DNA of 64,000 nucleotides from Hydractinia symbiolongicarpus (GCF_029227915.1 NC_079882.1:13042501-13106500), one strand, 5' to 3'. Shown: positions 13,401 through 23,570, counted from the stretch's first letter. Translations and numbers: made by a program. The notes: generated by a model not told the origin, from the sequence alone.

Positions 13401-16400
13401 CCTTGACACCCCTTAACACCAGCGCAAAGCGTTTTTTTTGAATTGTGCCCTGTGACAAAAATGGTTTTTAATGTAAAAGTAAATGTCAAAAACATGCGCA
13501 TAAAAAAGCGAATTAAAAATCAAATGTCATTTTATTCTTAACACCAGGGAGTTAAAAAGTGTTAAAGCTTTGCCTTTGAGCTTTACGTTTCAATGGGAAC
13601 AGAGCTTAAGAATCATTTAAAAAAAAATAGACTAACAAAGAATATTTAACCCTTGCCATTAATCTTATTTTTCAGCCATTCTGAGTCTTATTTTTCTTAT
13701 AAAATTGTTCTAACAAAAAAGGACATAAATACCTGTGAATTTGACTTTTCTACTTGCGGACAACACCGGCTGCGACATTCTTTTGATATCGTATAGGGCG
13801 CATTGAATATCTCCTTGTTGTCTAAAATCGTTGAGAACCAGTCGTGGAAAATCGTAGGTAAGGAGATTAGGGTCATTTGCAGCATTCCTCCTCCTTCTTC
13901 TTCTTCTTTTTCCCTCTGTTATGTTGATTCTAGTAACGTTATTTAGCAAGTAAAATGCATATTTGTTTAAATTGACAACCGATTTATACTTGCAACCATC
14001 AATAATCGTTAGTTCTGCGTATGGTCCATTTAGAAAATGTGGCTCTAAATCTAAATACAAACAACATCTTTAAAATGGCACTCGTTTCTTTTCTATGTGC
14101 ATGTTATCTTCCTATAAACAAAGCATTTTGAGTAAAGGTTTTAAAATTTTCTTAAGTATATATAAACATCGGGGAAAAAAGAGTTTTTTTTTGAGGGGTG
14201 GTGACTAACATTTTTCCCGACAAAATTTCCACCCGACTTTTCTGCACCCGACCAAAATTTTCCCCGCCTTTTTTTGCTCTGAGCAAAACTCGGACAAATG
14301 CGAGATTTGGAGAACAAATCTCAATAGTTTTAGAAACCTTACAATCGTCTTTGCAAGTTGATCCTTATGCTTGTCGGTTTTACGACAATTACATCACTGT
14401 TGGCCACCTGCCTCGTGAAATATCAAGATGTTCATTTTTTCATCTCAACCGAAGGTGTTAAAGTTCATGGCAGTGTCAAGTCTCTTATTTATAGAGCCTT
14501 TCCTATACCAGCTGGATGCCTGGAAATTACCTTAACACTCCAATTTGAATGTAAAGACACAGAGACACACTAGATATAATGAATGGTTTCGTCAACAGTT
14601 TATACTATTTGAATTATGATGGTATTGCCAAGGAAGGAGAAATTGATTCCGAAAACGAAGATGAGACAAACTTTCCTGTTACAATTTCCGAAAACAAAAA
14701 TGGAGAAGTCGGTGGGCAAGAACAAAATAAGGAAAAGTCAAATACTGTCATTGTATTGGATTAAACCAGTGTTACTGTGGTCGAAGTTTTAAAGAAATAA
14801 GCGTTAATTAATGAGTGCTGAGAAATATCTTGATATTTTTCTTTTTATATTTAGTATATTTAGTCGGGGAAAAGTAAATAATCTAAAAAATTGGTCGGGG
14901 AAAAGTGACTAAATTTCCCCCGAATTTCAGGAGCAAATATCTTTGAGGAAGGGGGGAAGGGATGCGATACAAGTCAACTCGGTTAGCCAATGTAAACATA
15001 TCTAATAATGAAAAAACCGTATTGCTTCTGCAAAACAACTTTCACATTGCATTGGTCAGTATGATATGACTATATGTACTTACCTAAGCATCTTTCATAA
15101 TAAAGGCCTGCAAATCGGTAATCCTCAGTACATCTATAGTCATCTTTGAATAAAGTTAAACCAGTCTTCCATGACCGATACCAATTCAAGCACCTTTCTA
15201 GGTCGCAACTTCGCCAATTTGATACATATACCATTGCAAGTTGATCTTTAGCAATATTTTTAATTTTCTTGAAATTGTTTTCTGATGCTTGGTATATTTG
15301 GAAGCGAACGTTGTTACCAGCTTTTCCATCGAAAATAAAATCCTGCACGGAAAAGTAGTAATATCTTTGACCACTATACCTTTGAATAGTATGGGTAAAA
15401 TTTTTTGTGAAATTTATTGCATGTACAGAAGCTTGAATTATAACGCTTCTGCTTTCAAGCAAAATCAAAGAAGCATCGACTCTAACACCAAGAATAGCCT
15501 TTAACTCATTAGTTGGGAAGAGTAGACTTTCAGTCGGCTTGGAAAGAAGTATGCCGCTACATTGGGTTATCAAATCAGTATAATGTTGACTTCCAGGAGA
15601 GCAAAGATCTGTGATTGTCAACTTAAGGGTAAAGCGTTTCTTGCGAAAAGGTAATGTCTTGGTTGTTGCCTCCATTTGGAAAAGAAACGTGTCATTCGAT
15701 TTTAAATGGTTGTCTGCAGACGCCGTCGTGTATATGGTACCATTCATGTTGTTAATACAAAAAAAATGTCCCGGACTTGTATATACTTCTTCTGAAGTAC
15801 ACTCGTTTGGTCGCGGGAAGCCACTACCGAAATCTCCATCTTGTGCTCCAGTTACTCTGATCAAATTGTATGCATATGAGTTACCCTTGCCAATAAATGT
15901 TCCGTCAACTATTTTTATCATTTGTTCTCTCGGAAGATCCAATTCCAATGTAGTATTAAATACATTTGGTAGCTTGCTACCTACAATAAAATGGTTTTCA
16001 AATCCTAAAAATCTTGCAAAAAAAGTTTAAAAAAATTCGCCATTACCTGCTTCACAATACACTTGATATAATTTTTTTACTGCAGTGCGAAGTCCGCGGC
16101 CTTTTTTTGAAAAATCTTACTAGGCTACCTTTGCTAGCGTTGTGTAAATTTGTAAGAGATTCCAGAACAAAGCTGTTATAACTGAATGGTTTACATTCAA
16201 AATTGATTTGTTGTTGCTGTGGCATACTTTAAGGGCAACAAGTTTCTCGTGCAGCAAAGATTTTTCTCACTAAGGTTTATGCTTTAGAACATTCCAAATA
16301 ATAAGACGCGAAAGTTTTTCTCGCAAAATTACAGATGTTTTCTCCACTGGCGAAATTTTTTTTAGATATTTGGTTTGAATCTTGCAATAAATTTTTTGCG

Positions 16401-19400
16401 GTGAAAAAACCAGCTGTCATTAATTTCATCGGTTCAAAATATTCATCGGTGAAATTTTTCGTCCGTCCTTGTCATTTTACCGACGTATTTAACACCTCTA
16501 TAAGGTACCTTAATGCTTCTTTTCTGGTTAATCAAAAGGTTATAGATTGAGCAAGTTTATCACATACTTTTAATTTTTGAAATATCTCATAGTGGTTGGG
16601 CCGTCCTTTTAGAGTTGTGGACAACACACGTTTCCAGAATGACTTTTTTATAATTTTACAATTTTAATGTTTTGACCTTTAGATCATATTCAGCATCATA
16701 AAATTGGCGTGTGTATAAATTTTTAACCTTATCTGACATGTAAAAATGTTGTTTTGGTGGTACTAAGTAGAACAAGGTGTCTTAGCACAAATATAAAAAA
16801 ACACTTTTCACAGTTTTTTTGTTTTCTGTATCAGAGTCACGTGAAGATGGTGCTTACCATTGCAGTTGCCATACTTTAGTCCATACAAATTCTCATCAAT
16901 ATGTCTCTTACAATGACTCAATTTTTTAACTGTTTGTAAGTAATTTTCCGTCGACAAGATGCAGTTGCCATATGAGTGAGCGCAGTAATCATTTAATGCT
17001 TTGAATCCATGAAAAGTGAATAGGTTTTGGTTAAGTCTATACGGTCCGTTAATTTTTCGGCCTGTGAGGTCTGTGTAGAAAAATGTTAACTCTACTTGAA
17101 TAGTTATTGGACTTTTAACGTCAAAAATTGGAGTTAAATCGATATAATACTTCTGTGATGTTTGAAACACGAAGCTTACGTTTTGAGCGGTGTTGTGGTA
17201 TTTTAATAGAATATATATAGTTGTTGTTCCCGCTTCGGGTGCCGTTTCCTTGGTCATATCGACGGTAAGCGACGTAATGAAATAAAATTTAACGTCTTCT
17301 ACAAAATAACTGTGACTGAAAGTAGAAACTTTAGTGGTGTTCCTTGAAATATCTTTTAATTGAAGCATCTTATTATTATCACAATTAGTTTTTGGTATTT
17401 TATTATATGATATGGTAATTTGGTCGCATTCTGACATCACCAAAACATTGTAAACTTGATCAGTAAACATTTCACGGTTCAATTGTGCACGAATAGTAAT
17501 CTTATAAGTTGTGTTGACTCTTGGTTTGGTCCTTGAGAACTCTGGTGTTGTGTACAGCTCACCAGTTTTGTGATCAATGCAGAAATGACTTCTTGGTATG
17601 TCGTAAAGTACCAACTGCATGCAATCTATAAGCGATCCGTTGAGGGTAATAGATTTCCAATTTGGTTTCCTGAAAAATTCATCTTCCAAAGTGCTCTCAA
17701 CGCTGACTATAAAATATTGAATAGTTGCATTCGAAGTTGATTTGATTGTTCCAATTTTGGTGAAGTTTTTAACATTGTCAAAAACGGTAAAGTTAAACGG
17801 TTGAACAAGTGTTGGTTCTACAAAAAAAAAAAGAAAAAACTTGAAATAGTAGGAAATATGTTTAGGGGATTAAGGATACAAGAAACGTCTATTAACCATA
17901 TGGATATACTGTCTATATTTCCTAAATTGCGATATAAAAGCATATATTGTGTAAAAGCCAGATAAATTTCCTATCAAATAGTGTTATTTTGTCATGAAAT
18001 AACAAACAGGGAAGACAAAAAAATTATCCAACACATTTGCCGACTTGCGGACTCACAAGTCTAGAAAGTACATGTGATTAAAGCACACGCATTAAAATCA
18101 CACTATTTAAATGTACTTCACTTGAGTACTAAACAGGTTTCTCGGTTTGGCCTTTTAAATCAGCTTCAGAAATTATAACAAAAAAGTTGCCTTTTGTGCT
18201 TCTCAGTTATACTTCTTTACCTTTTCACTGTGATAATATCTAAAAAATTCATTTTAAAGCAAAAGACAGACAGCGTTATTCTATTACAAGGATTTAAAAA
18301 AACTAGTCGTTAGCCCGTGGAAAATCCACGGGTTCGCCCGTCCTTTTTATACCGCATTGCGTGCTTCTCGCTATTGCGCAGCTAAGCTACCATTTTGCGT
18401 GACAGACAGACGGACGGATGGACAGACGGATACGGGCATTATAATATAGATGATAAAAATAGCGTTTCAGGCGCCCAAGAAATCTAAATGTAAATATCAA
18501 ACATGTTTGAACTTGGCGTTTTAGCATTAATAAGAGACCGACAATAACAAAAGAACGAGCTGAAGTTTTTTCATATTTTTACTGGACAGCTAGGGAGATG
18601 AAAAGAGAGAAGGAGACAAAGCTCGAATTTAAAGCGCCACGAATCTATTGAATTCTCCATTGTTTTCCAAAACAATAAACACATGAGCGCAGTACCCATT
18701 TTTTCACGTAAAATTAATGAGATTTAACGTTCTCCTAAATTTCATGTTTTATCTTAACACAACACAATATTCAGCTTCTAGCTAACAAGTTTAAGAATGT
18801 ACTGAATACAGTCTATATATGATGTATTCCAGTAAAATCTTTCCCATGACTATTTTTCGGCATGAAGCTACAAACTTAAAGCATCCATGATTCAAATAAA
18901 TAAAAGTGCAAAATTTTCAGAACAACATTACATTGATGCATGCAATATTTTGATGACGTCACAAGAAATTTAATTTTATGTGTAAACCTCTTTGGTGTAA
19001 AATACCCAATCGTGCTCGATTTGAATGAGTTATTGTAAATTATATAACCCAACAAAAAAAAATGTAAAACAAGTTTTAAAATCAATTTTTTCAGTTTTGC
19101 GTATTGCCGTCGGCCATAACTTTTGAACGGAGTGACCAAAGACCTTGAAAATTACTAGTTACATGTATTTTTTTATATCTGTGTTATTAGTGTAATAGAT
19201 TTTGGATCTTTTGAATATCTGATTTTACTTTCTTATAAAACAGTTTTTTCAAGTTTTTAATTTTTTATTAAATTAAAAGTTTAGGAAGTAAGTGGAATCA
19301 AATAGATTTTAACACTCATCTGCAGACTATTATTTAGATTTTTTTCTTTATTACTAAACCCCTGACTCTGAATTCACTTTTAGAGCAATTTATTTTTATT

Positions 19401-19962
19401 TTTGCAACTTCAGGACTTGATAAGGCCAAATATTATCTGCTAAAGCCTTTTCAACATAAGGAAAAAAAGTCATGTTTACTTCATAGTTGAAAGGGATCAT
19501 AATTCATTATTTATTTGGTTCTATAGATGATACAGATGACGCTCCTATTTCTGACAAATTCCTATGGAGATTTTTGAAAATCTTATATCTTTTCACAACA
19601 GTTGAGAACAATAACAAATCAGCTTTTTTTCTCCAAAAATCCGAACACTCCACACCGAGTGTGTCTTTTAATGCATGTAACATATGAACTAAATATCTTA
19701 TGCCATTAGAAATGCAAATTATTCCAACTGCAAGTACATTTCTCAAACTTTGGTGCAACTTTGATGTGAAGGGAGGAGAAAGAAATTTTTGCGGGCTTTT
19801 AATTATTTTAAAGTATTTCGCACAGTTCTGTTTATAACTAACAAGAAATACAACAGAAGGCTTCATTTCAGCATTTTACTCACCGTTGGTTGCGTTAGAG
19901 TTGGTAAAAACATCGGTTAAAATTAAAGTCAACAGTTTTGTAAGAAGTATAAATTTTCTCAT
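1043..19962 (-). CDS. Adhesion G-protein-coupled receptor with cadherin-like, Ig, SEA, HormR and GAIN domains
   Basis: This is a 19-exon gene model on the minus strand. Exons are 19884-19962, 16858-17817, 15084-15980, 13733-14050, 12104-12400, 10816-11109, 10038-10343, 8890-9246, 7608-7931, 6821-7010, 6225-6292, 5433-5578, 5054-5292, 4292-4468, 2859-3447, 2311-2530, 1781-2046, 1550-1616 and 1043-1464. Reading phases match at every junction I place except exon 9 to exon 10, where a small exon is probably missing. Domain order is signal peptide, two cadherin-like/Cys-rich units, six Ig-like units, SEA, hormone-receptor motif, GAIN with GPS, then seven helices. The family couples extracellular adhesion to G-protein signalling through a tethered agonist exposed by GAIN cleavage. 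SEA plus Ig plus GAIN recalls vertebrate ADGRF5 (GPR116); orthology is not shown. The ligand is unknown. Confidence 0.85.
1550..1616 (-). CDS. aGPCR exon 18: helix 4
   Basis: A 67 nt exon. With the G spliced from exon 17 it makes 'WGLPAVIVIV', the nearly invariant helix 4 motif of adhesion GPCRs. Confidence 0.85.
1781..2046 (-). CDS. aGPCR exon 17: helices 2 and 3
   Basis: It codes for 'ILICLCFSLLILLIVFLAGV' (helix 2), then 'GCKAVAVLIHYF', 'STFCWMAVEGLNLYRCF' (helix 3) with the conserved C, W and M-x-x-E-G motif of family-B receptors. It ends 'FAWG' in phase 1. Confidence 0.88.
2311..2530 (-). CDS. aGPCR exon 16: GPS cleavage site and helix 1
   Basis: It codes for 'CECTHLTNFAILLD', with the canonical H-L|T autoproteolysis tripeptide and the tethered-agonist sequence beginning TNFAILL. 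Helix 1 follows ('IITWIGCGLSLAGLLLTLIT'). The cleavage triad is intact, so the receptor should be cleavable. Confidence 0.88.
2859..3447 (-). CDS. aGPCR exon 15: GAIN domain
   Basis: A 196-codon exon covering most of the GAIN domain, ending 'SSCEFWDFTKG' just before the GPS. The strand pattern and the C-x-F-W-D-x-x pattern are typical. Phase 0 in, 1 out. Confidence 0.78.
4292..4468 (-). CDS. aGPCR exon 14: GAIN subdomain A
   Basis: A 59-codon phase 0 exon ('VDEVAANLSAIVSNGS...YIANTIKNLVNNI') with the amphipathic helices expected of GAIN subdomain A. Confidence 0.7.
5054..5292 (-). CDS. aGPCR exon 13: hormone-receptor motif
   Basis: About 80 residues containing cysteines and a 'GPQWSDVDLRKCL' stretch typical of the HormR module that precedes GAIN domains in family-B/adhesion GPCRs. 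Phase 1 in, phase 0 out. Confidence 0.65.
5433..5578 (-). CDS. aGPCR exon 12: SEA domain, end
   Basis: The exon starts by completing 'GFSKGSVNAVTKVRF', equivalent to the FxxGSVxxxxxxxF signature at the SEA cleavage region. The residues after GS differ from the GSVVV self-cleavage consensus, so autoproteolysis is uncertain. Confidence 0.72.
6225..6292 (-). CDS. aGPCR exon 11: SEA domain, middle
   Basis: A short 68 nt exon between TTATTAG and a GTTTAC donor. It codes for 'VALQNLGATSNKQIVEVIGF', the middle strand and helix of the SEA fold. Its phases (0 in, 2 out) fit both neighbours. Confidence 0.65.
6821..7010 (-). CDS. aGPCR exon 10: SEA domain, first part
   Basis: The exon codes for 'FTPALLNSSSLEYVALKKK', which closely fits the SEA-domain start (F-x-P-x-L-x-x-x-S-S-x-x-Y-x-x-L). 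SEA domains of membrane proteins often self-cleave at GSVVV-type sites. The 5' end at the ACCEPTOR TTTCCCAG requires an incoming phase 2. Confidence 0.7.
7608..7931 (-). CDS. aGPCR exon 9: Ig-like domain 6
   Basis: A phase 1 exon with 'RVGACEFSS', 'RIYWLKDG' and 'TQGYFQCVVHI', so the Ig cysteines and the core tryptophan are all present. It ends in phase 1, whereas the next exon found needs phase 2. That gap implies a small unplaced exon between 7011 and 7607, or alternative splicing. Confidence 0.78.
8183..8226. repeat. Intronic hairpin with duplicated arm
   Basis: The sequence AGACCTCTTA is followed after 5 nt by its reverse complement, and the right arm is then repeated once more in tandem (GGATTCTAAGAGGTCTGAGG twice). 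It lies in the intron between exons 8 and 9. Confidence 0.7.
8890..9246 (-). CDS. aGPCR exon 8: Ig-like domain 5
   Basis: A 1-1 phase exon of 357 nt. 'VVYGCSYH' and 'SIGKYECYIFD' are the paired cysteine strands. It is slightly longer than its sisters because of a charged loop between them. Confidence 0.76.
10038..10343 (-). CDS. aGPCR exon 7: Ig-like domain 4
   Basis: A 1-1 phase exon. 'IIGCGIE', 'LYWKKI' (here the core tryptophan is kept) and 'DQGTYQCALF' mark an Ig domain more canonical than its neighbours. Confidence 0.8.
10816..11109 (-). CDS. aGPCR exon 6: Ig-like domain 3
   Basis: A 1-1 phase exon with 'ILEGCSF' and 'EQAGSYQCIIYD' as the two cysteine strands of an Ig-like fold. Several N-glycosylation sequons (NVT, NLT) are seen. 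The acceptor is TTGTTTAG and the donor GTGTGA. Confidence 0.76.
11515..11610. repeat. 22 bp minisatellite, four units
   Basis: Four tandem units of about 22 bp, consensus CTTATATCCTCCTCATGGGCAG, plus a partial fifth lie in the intron between exons 5 and 6. Units differ at one to three positions. Confidence 0.85.
12104..12400 (-). CDS. aGPCR exon 5: Ig-like domain 2
   Basis: A 1-1 phase exon of 297 nt. It has an Ig core with 'VPGCSL' and 'DAGSYQCAIF', the second being the typical D-x-G-x-Y-x-C signature. The frame is intact, with acceptor GCTTTTAG and donor GTCAGT. Confidence 0.78.
13733..14050 (-). CDS. aGPCR exon 4: Ig-like domain 1 with a poly-Arg insert
   Basis: A single Ig-like domain is encoded by one 1-1 phase exon. 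The two expected cysteines are in 'IIDGCKY' and 'GDIQCALY'; the usual core tryptophan is absent, as in most of the sister exons. An in-frame (TTC/TCC)n tract at about 13886-13913 codes for a run of seven arginines after a lysine, between two strands. Confidence 0.75.
14165..14925 (+). mobile_element. Intronic element remnant with short coding traces
   Basis: In the intron between exons 3 and 4, sequences rich in CGGGGAAAA and TTTTCCCCG mark both sides of a region with two short plus-strand open frames (14198-14461 and 14579-14764). The first frame contains 'YITVGHLPREISR', reminiscent of a small domain I associate with transposon-derived proteins in marine invertebrates. The second is acidic and unrecognised. 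Frames are broken, so this looks like a decayed insertion. The family is not identified. Confidence 0.35.
15084..15980 (-). CDS. aGPCR exon 3: cadherin-like and Cys-rich unit 2
   Basis: This 299-codon exon is also phase 1 to phase 1. It repeats the layout of exon 2: an 'FFCINNMNGTIYTT' element, a hydrophobic beta-strand stretch, then a C-terminal cysteine cluster that ends YYERCL. The open frame is intact and both splice sites are canonical (acceptor TTATTGTAG, donor GTAAGT). Confidence 0.6.
16858..17817 (-). CDS. aGPCR exon 2: cadherin-like and Cys-rich unit 1
   Basis: This 320-codon exon is phase 1 at both ends. Its first half resembles a cadherin-type repeat, with an 'F-C-I-D-x-K-T-G-E-L-Y-T-T' stretch like the FxIDxxTGxI core. 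The second half is beta-rich and ends in a cluster of cysteines. The same layout recurs in the next exon, so the two probably arose by exon duplication. A cadherin relationship is suggested by the motif only; several calcium ligands are not evident. Confidence 0.6.
18303..18455. repeat. Dispersed repeat with CCCGTGGA hairpin and GACAGACGGAC tail
   Basis: A perfect hairpin CCCGTGGA-AAA-TCCACGGG (18317-18335 region) is followed by a GC-richer stretch and a GACAGACAGACGGACGG run. This base composition stands out sharply in an AT-rich intron and has the look of a short interspersed repeat. The family is not known. Confidence 0.45.
19884..19962 (-). CDS. aGPCR exon 1: signal peptide
   Basis: The ATG at 19962 starts MRKFILLTKLLTLILTDVF, a basic then hydrophobic secretion signal. 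The exon ends in phase 1 at a GTGAGT donor (19878-19883). The 2 kb intron that follows holds only spurious open frames. Confidence 0.75.
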
Positions 19963-20603
19963 GTTGTTGTTGATTCTTCGTGTAAAATGATTCCTGTCGA
20001 TTAAGACTACTTATTTTTATATCGTTTTGCTAATGCTTGAAATTATAACATGTGACGTTAACACCTGGTTTTCACACGCGCTAAAAAACTCATGTTTATT
20101 TAAAATAATTGAACTTAAAGTTGTTATTATATAAACACGTTTTTACGTGCGCCTGAGTTCAAAGAAGACATTTTTTAATGTAGCAACTGCACGGTTATAA
20201 GAAGCAGAAATAAAATCTTTAAATCTTGGTCAACAACTTAAAACTCAATTAAGGGGGGTAATTCTCTTAATGTTTCTCAAAAGTGCATGCTCAAAATTAC
20301 TCATTATTAACAACATTGACGTTTCTGCCATAAAACGCCATTAAACATTCTGCGCGCGTAATTTTTAGCATGAGATTTTTAATACAGATAAAATTTACGA
20401 TAGTTCCAGCTAGCTTATTGGAAAACAAATGTATGTTTTTTTTTCAGTGTTTTTACATATTTTTTTATCCTGTCATTGAATAGCTATTGTGTATTGAAAT
20501 TACTCTTCATAAGCATTCAAAATGCTACCAATAATTAAGTTAGCGACATCCCCGCCCTAAAGAATGTAGTAATTAAATTACGAGGGCGTTCTGACGATGT
20601 AAG

Positions 20604-20683
20604 CCAACCTCGTCACCAGGATTTATTAGGCTTTTTATATTTGCCAAATAAAAATGCTTAATGAGGCTTGGGGGCGAGATTGG
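20604..20683. mobile_element. Foldback MITE, CCAACCTCG type
   Basis: The left end CCAACCTCGTCACCAGG and the right end GGGGGCGAGATTGG are imperfect inverted repeats around about 50 bp of AT-rich DNA. The ends are GC-rich relative to their surroundings. Confidence 0.5.
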
Positions 20684-20942
20684 ATGTAAACAACTTTTAT
20701 GAATACAATCAACTGCTGAGATAACACTGGCTAGGTGGCAAGTATTTCGACAGTGCTCTTCCTTGTATTAAGCAGTTAGGGGTTTGGGACTTGCGAAGAA
20801 AATTGGGAAGAAAAGATCATCTAGTTATGTATCTTTTAAAATTATTAGATCTAGAAATAAATTATGGAAAAACAGTTATAACATACGTATAAACGAGATT
20901 GGCTATTTTAAGTGTTTTACTTTCCATGGCCAAGTCCTGCCT

Positions 20943-20998
20943 CATTCTCGTCCCCAGAGCTCCTTGAGATTAAAACGACGGCTCTGAGGTCGAGAATG
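20943..20998. mobile_element. Foldback MITE, CATTCTCG type
   Basis: CATTCTCGTCCCCAGAGC is followed after 20 nt by GCTCTGAGGTCGAGAATG, its near-perfect reverse complement. Such short foldbacks are non-autonomous DNA transposon relics. Confidence 0.65.
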
Positions 20999-21963
20999 GC
21001 CCTGCCTTTCTTTCTGATTCTCGCAATTCAACTTCAAAAGGGGGAAGAAGACCTGAAAATAGTTTCTCTTTTTCTTCAGTACATCTCGTTTAACATTCGC
21101 TGTTTTTTTCTCTAAGACGCTAAGATACGGTTATGAGATTAGGGTGTGGATAGGGGGCTAAAAAGTGCCACCCAACCGCCCAACTGGTGTTGCAGGATCT
21201 GCATTGTATGGTCAATATGCACATTTAGGATTAAATGTATTTCTAAACCTTTGTTCGATAAACATTTTATTATTTACATTTTTTTACTTTTTTTAATTGC
21301 AGCCTTGCGTACTCAATTTGTTGAACGATAATTACATTGCATAAATTAGCCAACATTTCTAACCGATGAGTGATTCTTAAACCTGGTTTCTACTTTCCCC
21401 CAAAAAATGTCAAAAGTCAAAATGTGTAACAGTATATGAAATCTGATGCTGTGGCACTTTTTTGTCCTTTTTTTTCTCTTTTAAACCTTAAAGATTTTTT
21501 TATCAATCAGCAGTAATAAAACGAAAACACTAGCCATTTTGAATCTGATCAATAATAAGATCTCCTAACGAGAAACATATCGATACATATCTGATTGAGT
21601 GTGATGATTGAGTGTGATGAATCAGGGTTGTATTAGAAAGTATATTGTCTGAAGTATAAAAAGATCATACACAACGAGTTCTTAAAAATGATTTTGTAAA
21701 TTGGAAAACCAGAGTACATATAAATTCAGGAGAAACCTTAATCTTGTACTTATGAGGGTCCTACAAAGGGGGTCCTAGTGCATTTAAAGCTCCCATTTGA
21801 GGTACGAAAATCGTGCAATCACTGCAATTGCTCAACTAGACAACCACCTAAGATATCAATCTTATTCTCATGCTGAACGCTAAGAAGAAATAATTGATTC
21901 ACACTTTTATAGCTCTACTGCAAGGCTACCAGTAGTTAAGTTCAAAGTTCAACACAATATAAA

Positions 21964-22075
21964 TACCGTAATTATCTTAAATAGCGCCGGGGCGCTAATT
22001 TTATTTTCGTCCTTCCAGAGGGGGTACTCATTTAAGGGGGCACTAATTCAAGCCAAGGCGCTAATAAAAAAATAA
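21964..22075. mobile_element. Terminal region of a pogo/Tigger-like element
   Basis: TACCGTAATTATCTTAAATA followed by GCGCCGGGGCGCTAATTTT resembles termini of pogo-type elements. It sits just past the 3' end of the transposase remnant. No matching opposite terminus was found near 23.6 kb, so the element is truncated on its 5' side. Confidence 0.5.
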
Positions 22076-22089
22076 ATATAAAATACCGT

Positions 22090-23570
22090 ATCACTTTAAT
22101 ATTTTTTAAAAGAAAAACAAAATACAATACTGGCGAAACTTCTATGTCTACGTCTCCTTCTTCATCCTCGTCAACTAAAATGAAAGAAGGAAGCTCATCC
22201 TCACTCTGCCCTTCGATAACAGTAAATGGGTTTGTTTCGGACTCATTAAGGTTAACAGCTGATCTTTCAGTGCGGAAAACCCTTTCTCACATGGCTTCCG
22301 TCAACCAAAATGTTCAAAGCGCCTGCCTTAAAGATTTAGAAATAAGTTCTGGCGTCATGCCTTCAGTATCCATTTGACAATAACACAACGTTGTGGCGAT
22401 TTTAAGTTTCCTGCATCTGTGAGGTTGTTTATACCATCTGTGGATAACCATTCATCTATTCCTCAGAAACTTTAGCTTTAAATGGTTTATTCCACGACAC
22501 GTCCGGAGTTTGGATATATTTTGTACATCTCCCCGGAACAAGCAGACTTTCAATTTCCTTTGCTTCAAACTTTTGCTGACAAAACCCTCCATATGGCATT
22601 CGTAGATATCCCAAGCAAGCAGGCGCTTAGCAAACAATAAAGATCCCAAAACCTTTTGAACAAACTCATTTGTTAAGGGTGTATTCTTCCAGCCATTTTC
22701 AGATGATGCTACGAAAGATTTTCTATGAAACTCTTTGTTTAACTGACTGACTTCACGCTTTGCACCCTTAAAAAAAAAAAAATGGTTTCATCTTCTGACC
22801 ATCGAATCCGGCCGTTAAGCACACTGACACACGTGCTTTCTCGTGACCAGTCGATTTTAACACAACATCTCGATTCCCTTTTTTGTAGTAGTTGTTGTTC
22901 CGACCATATCTTGCCAGACAGGGGTTTCATCCATGGCGTAGATTGGAGAGAGTTCGAAATTGAACTTCTGTTGTAATCTCCTTGCGTGAATAACGTATGA
23001 AACAAATTTTCCAATAAGTTGTTCTGGGTCCTTCTGGGCTATAGAAAGTCCGTGTCTACGCATAAAGTAACGTAACCACCCGCGGCTTGCTACAAATGAT
23101 TCTGATGTTTCAGATGATGTTTGTGTTGAATTAAATATGATTTTTGCTTTCTTCATAATGAGTATGCAAGAAACTCCTAAGTTCTTTTCACGACAATCAT
23201 AAATCCATTCAAGAACTTTGTTTTCGACAATTTCATGGGCAGGCTTCCGACCAGTGCCATCTAACATTTTTCTTTGCTTTTCAAGTGGTTTGCTGCACTG
23301 TTCACTGATTTGTTCTTTTTTATTCTTCCATTCACGAATGCGACGTACATCAACGTTAAATTTTCTGGCTGCAAGACGATTACCATTTAGCTTGGCGAAC
23401 TTCACTGCTTTCAATTTAAAGTTGAGTGTGTAACTTTTAATTCTTTCGAATGTGAAACCATTGCAATGCAATGATGCAAGCAAAACGCAAATTATATTGT
23501 TTGTTTTAAGCAAGATGGCGAGGCAAACAACCTTTTTTAAATACGAAATGTATTGCAAAATTGAATTCAA
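22090..23570 (-). pseudogene. pogo/Tigger-type DDE transposase, decayed
   Basis: The minus-strand coding trace begins with a helix-turn-helix 'AARKFNVDVRRIREWKNKK'. A second CENP-B-like DNA-binding domain follows ('RGWLRYFMRRHGLSI'), then the DDE nuclease core: 'YAMDETPVWQDM' holds the first aspartate and 'LLAWDIYECHM' the second. The third, in 'QTPDVSWNKPF', is read only in another frame, so at least two frameshifts break the gene (near 22860 and 22540). In the family this enzyme cuts and pastes the element at TA sites. The start is uncertain because the upstream residues do not look like the family. Confidence 0.8.

Larger units (their letters stand above)
19963..21963. other. Upstream flank of the receptor gene; no gene seen
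   Basis: No coding region is supported here. The first few hundred bases upstream of 19962 should contain the receptor promoter, with TATTTTTATATCG at about 20010-20025 as a possible TATA element. Two foldback elements (20604-20683 and 20943-20998) are listed separately. Confidence 0.4.

Noticed and set aside
19487-19866. Open frames on both strands near the receptor 5' end
   Set aside because: They lie in intron 1 of the receptor and have no domain-like sequence.
22144-22377. A Ser-rich plus-strand frame
   Set aside because: It is the opposite strand of the Tigger-like transposase C-terminus.
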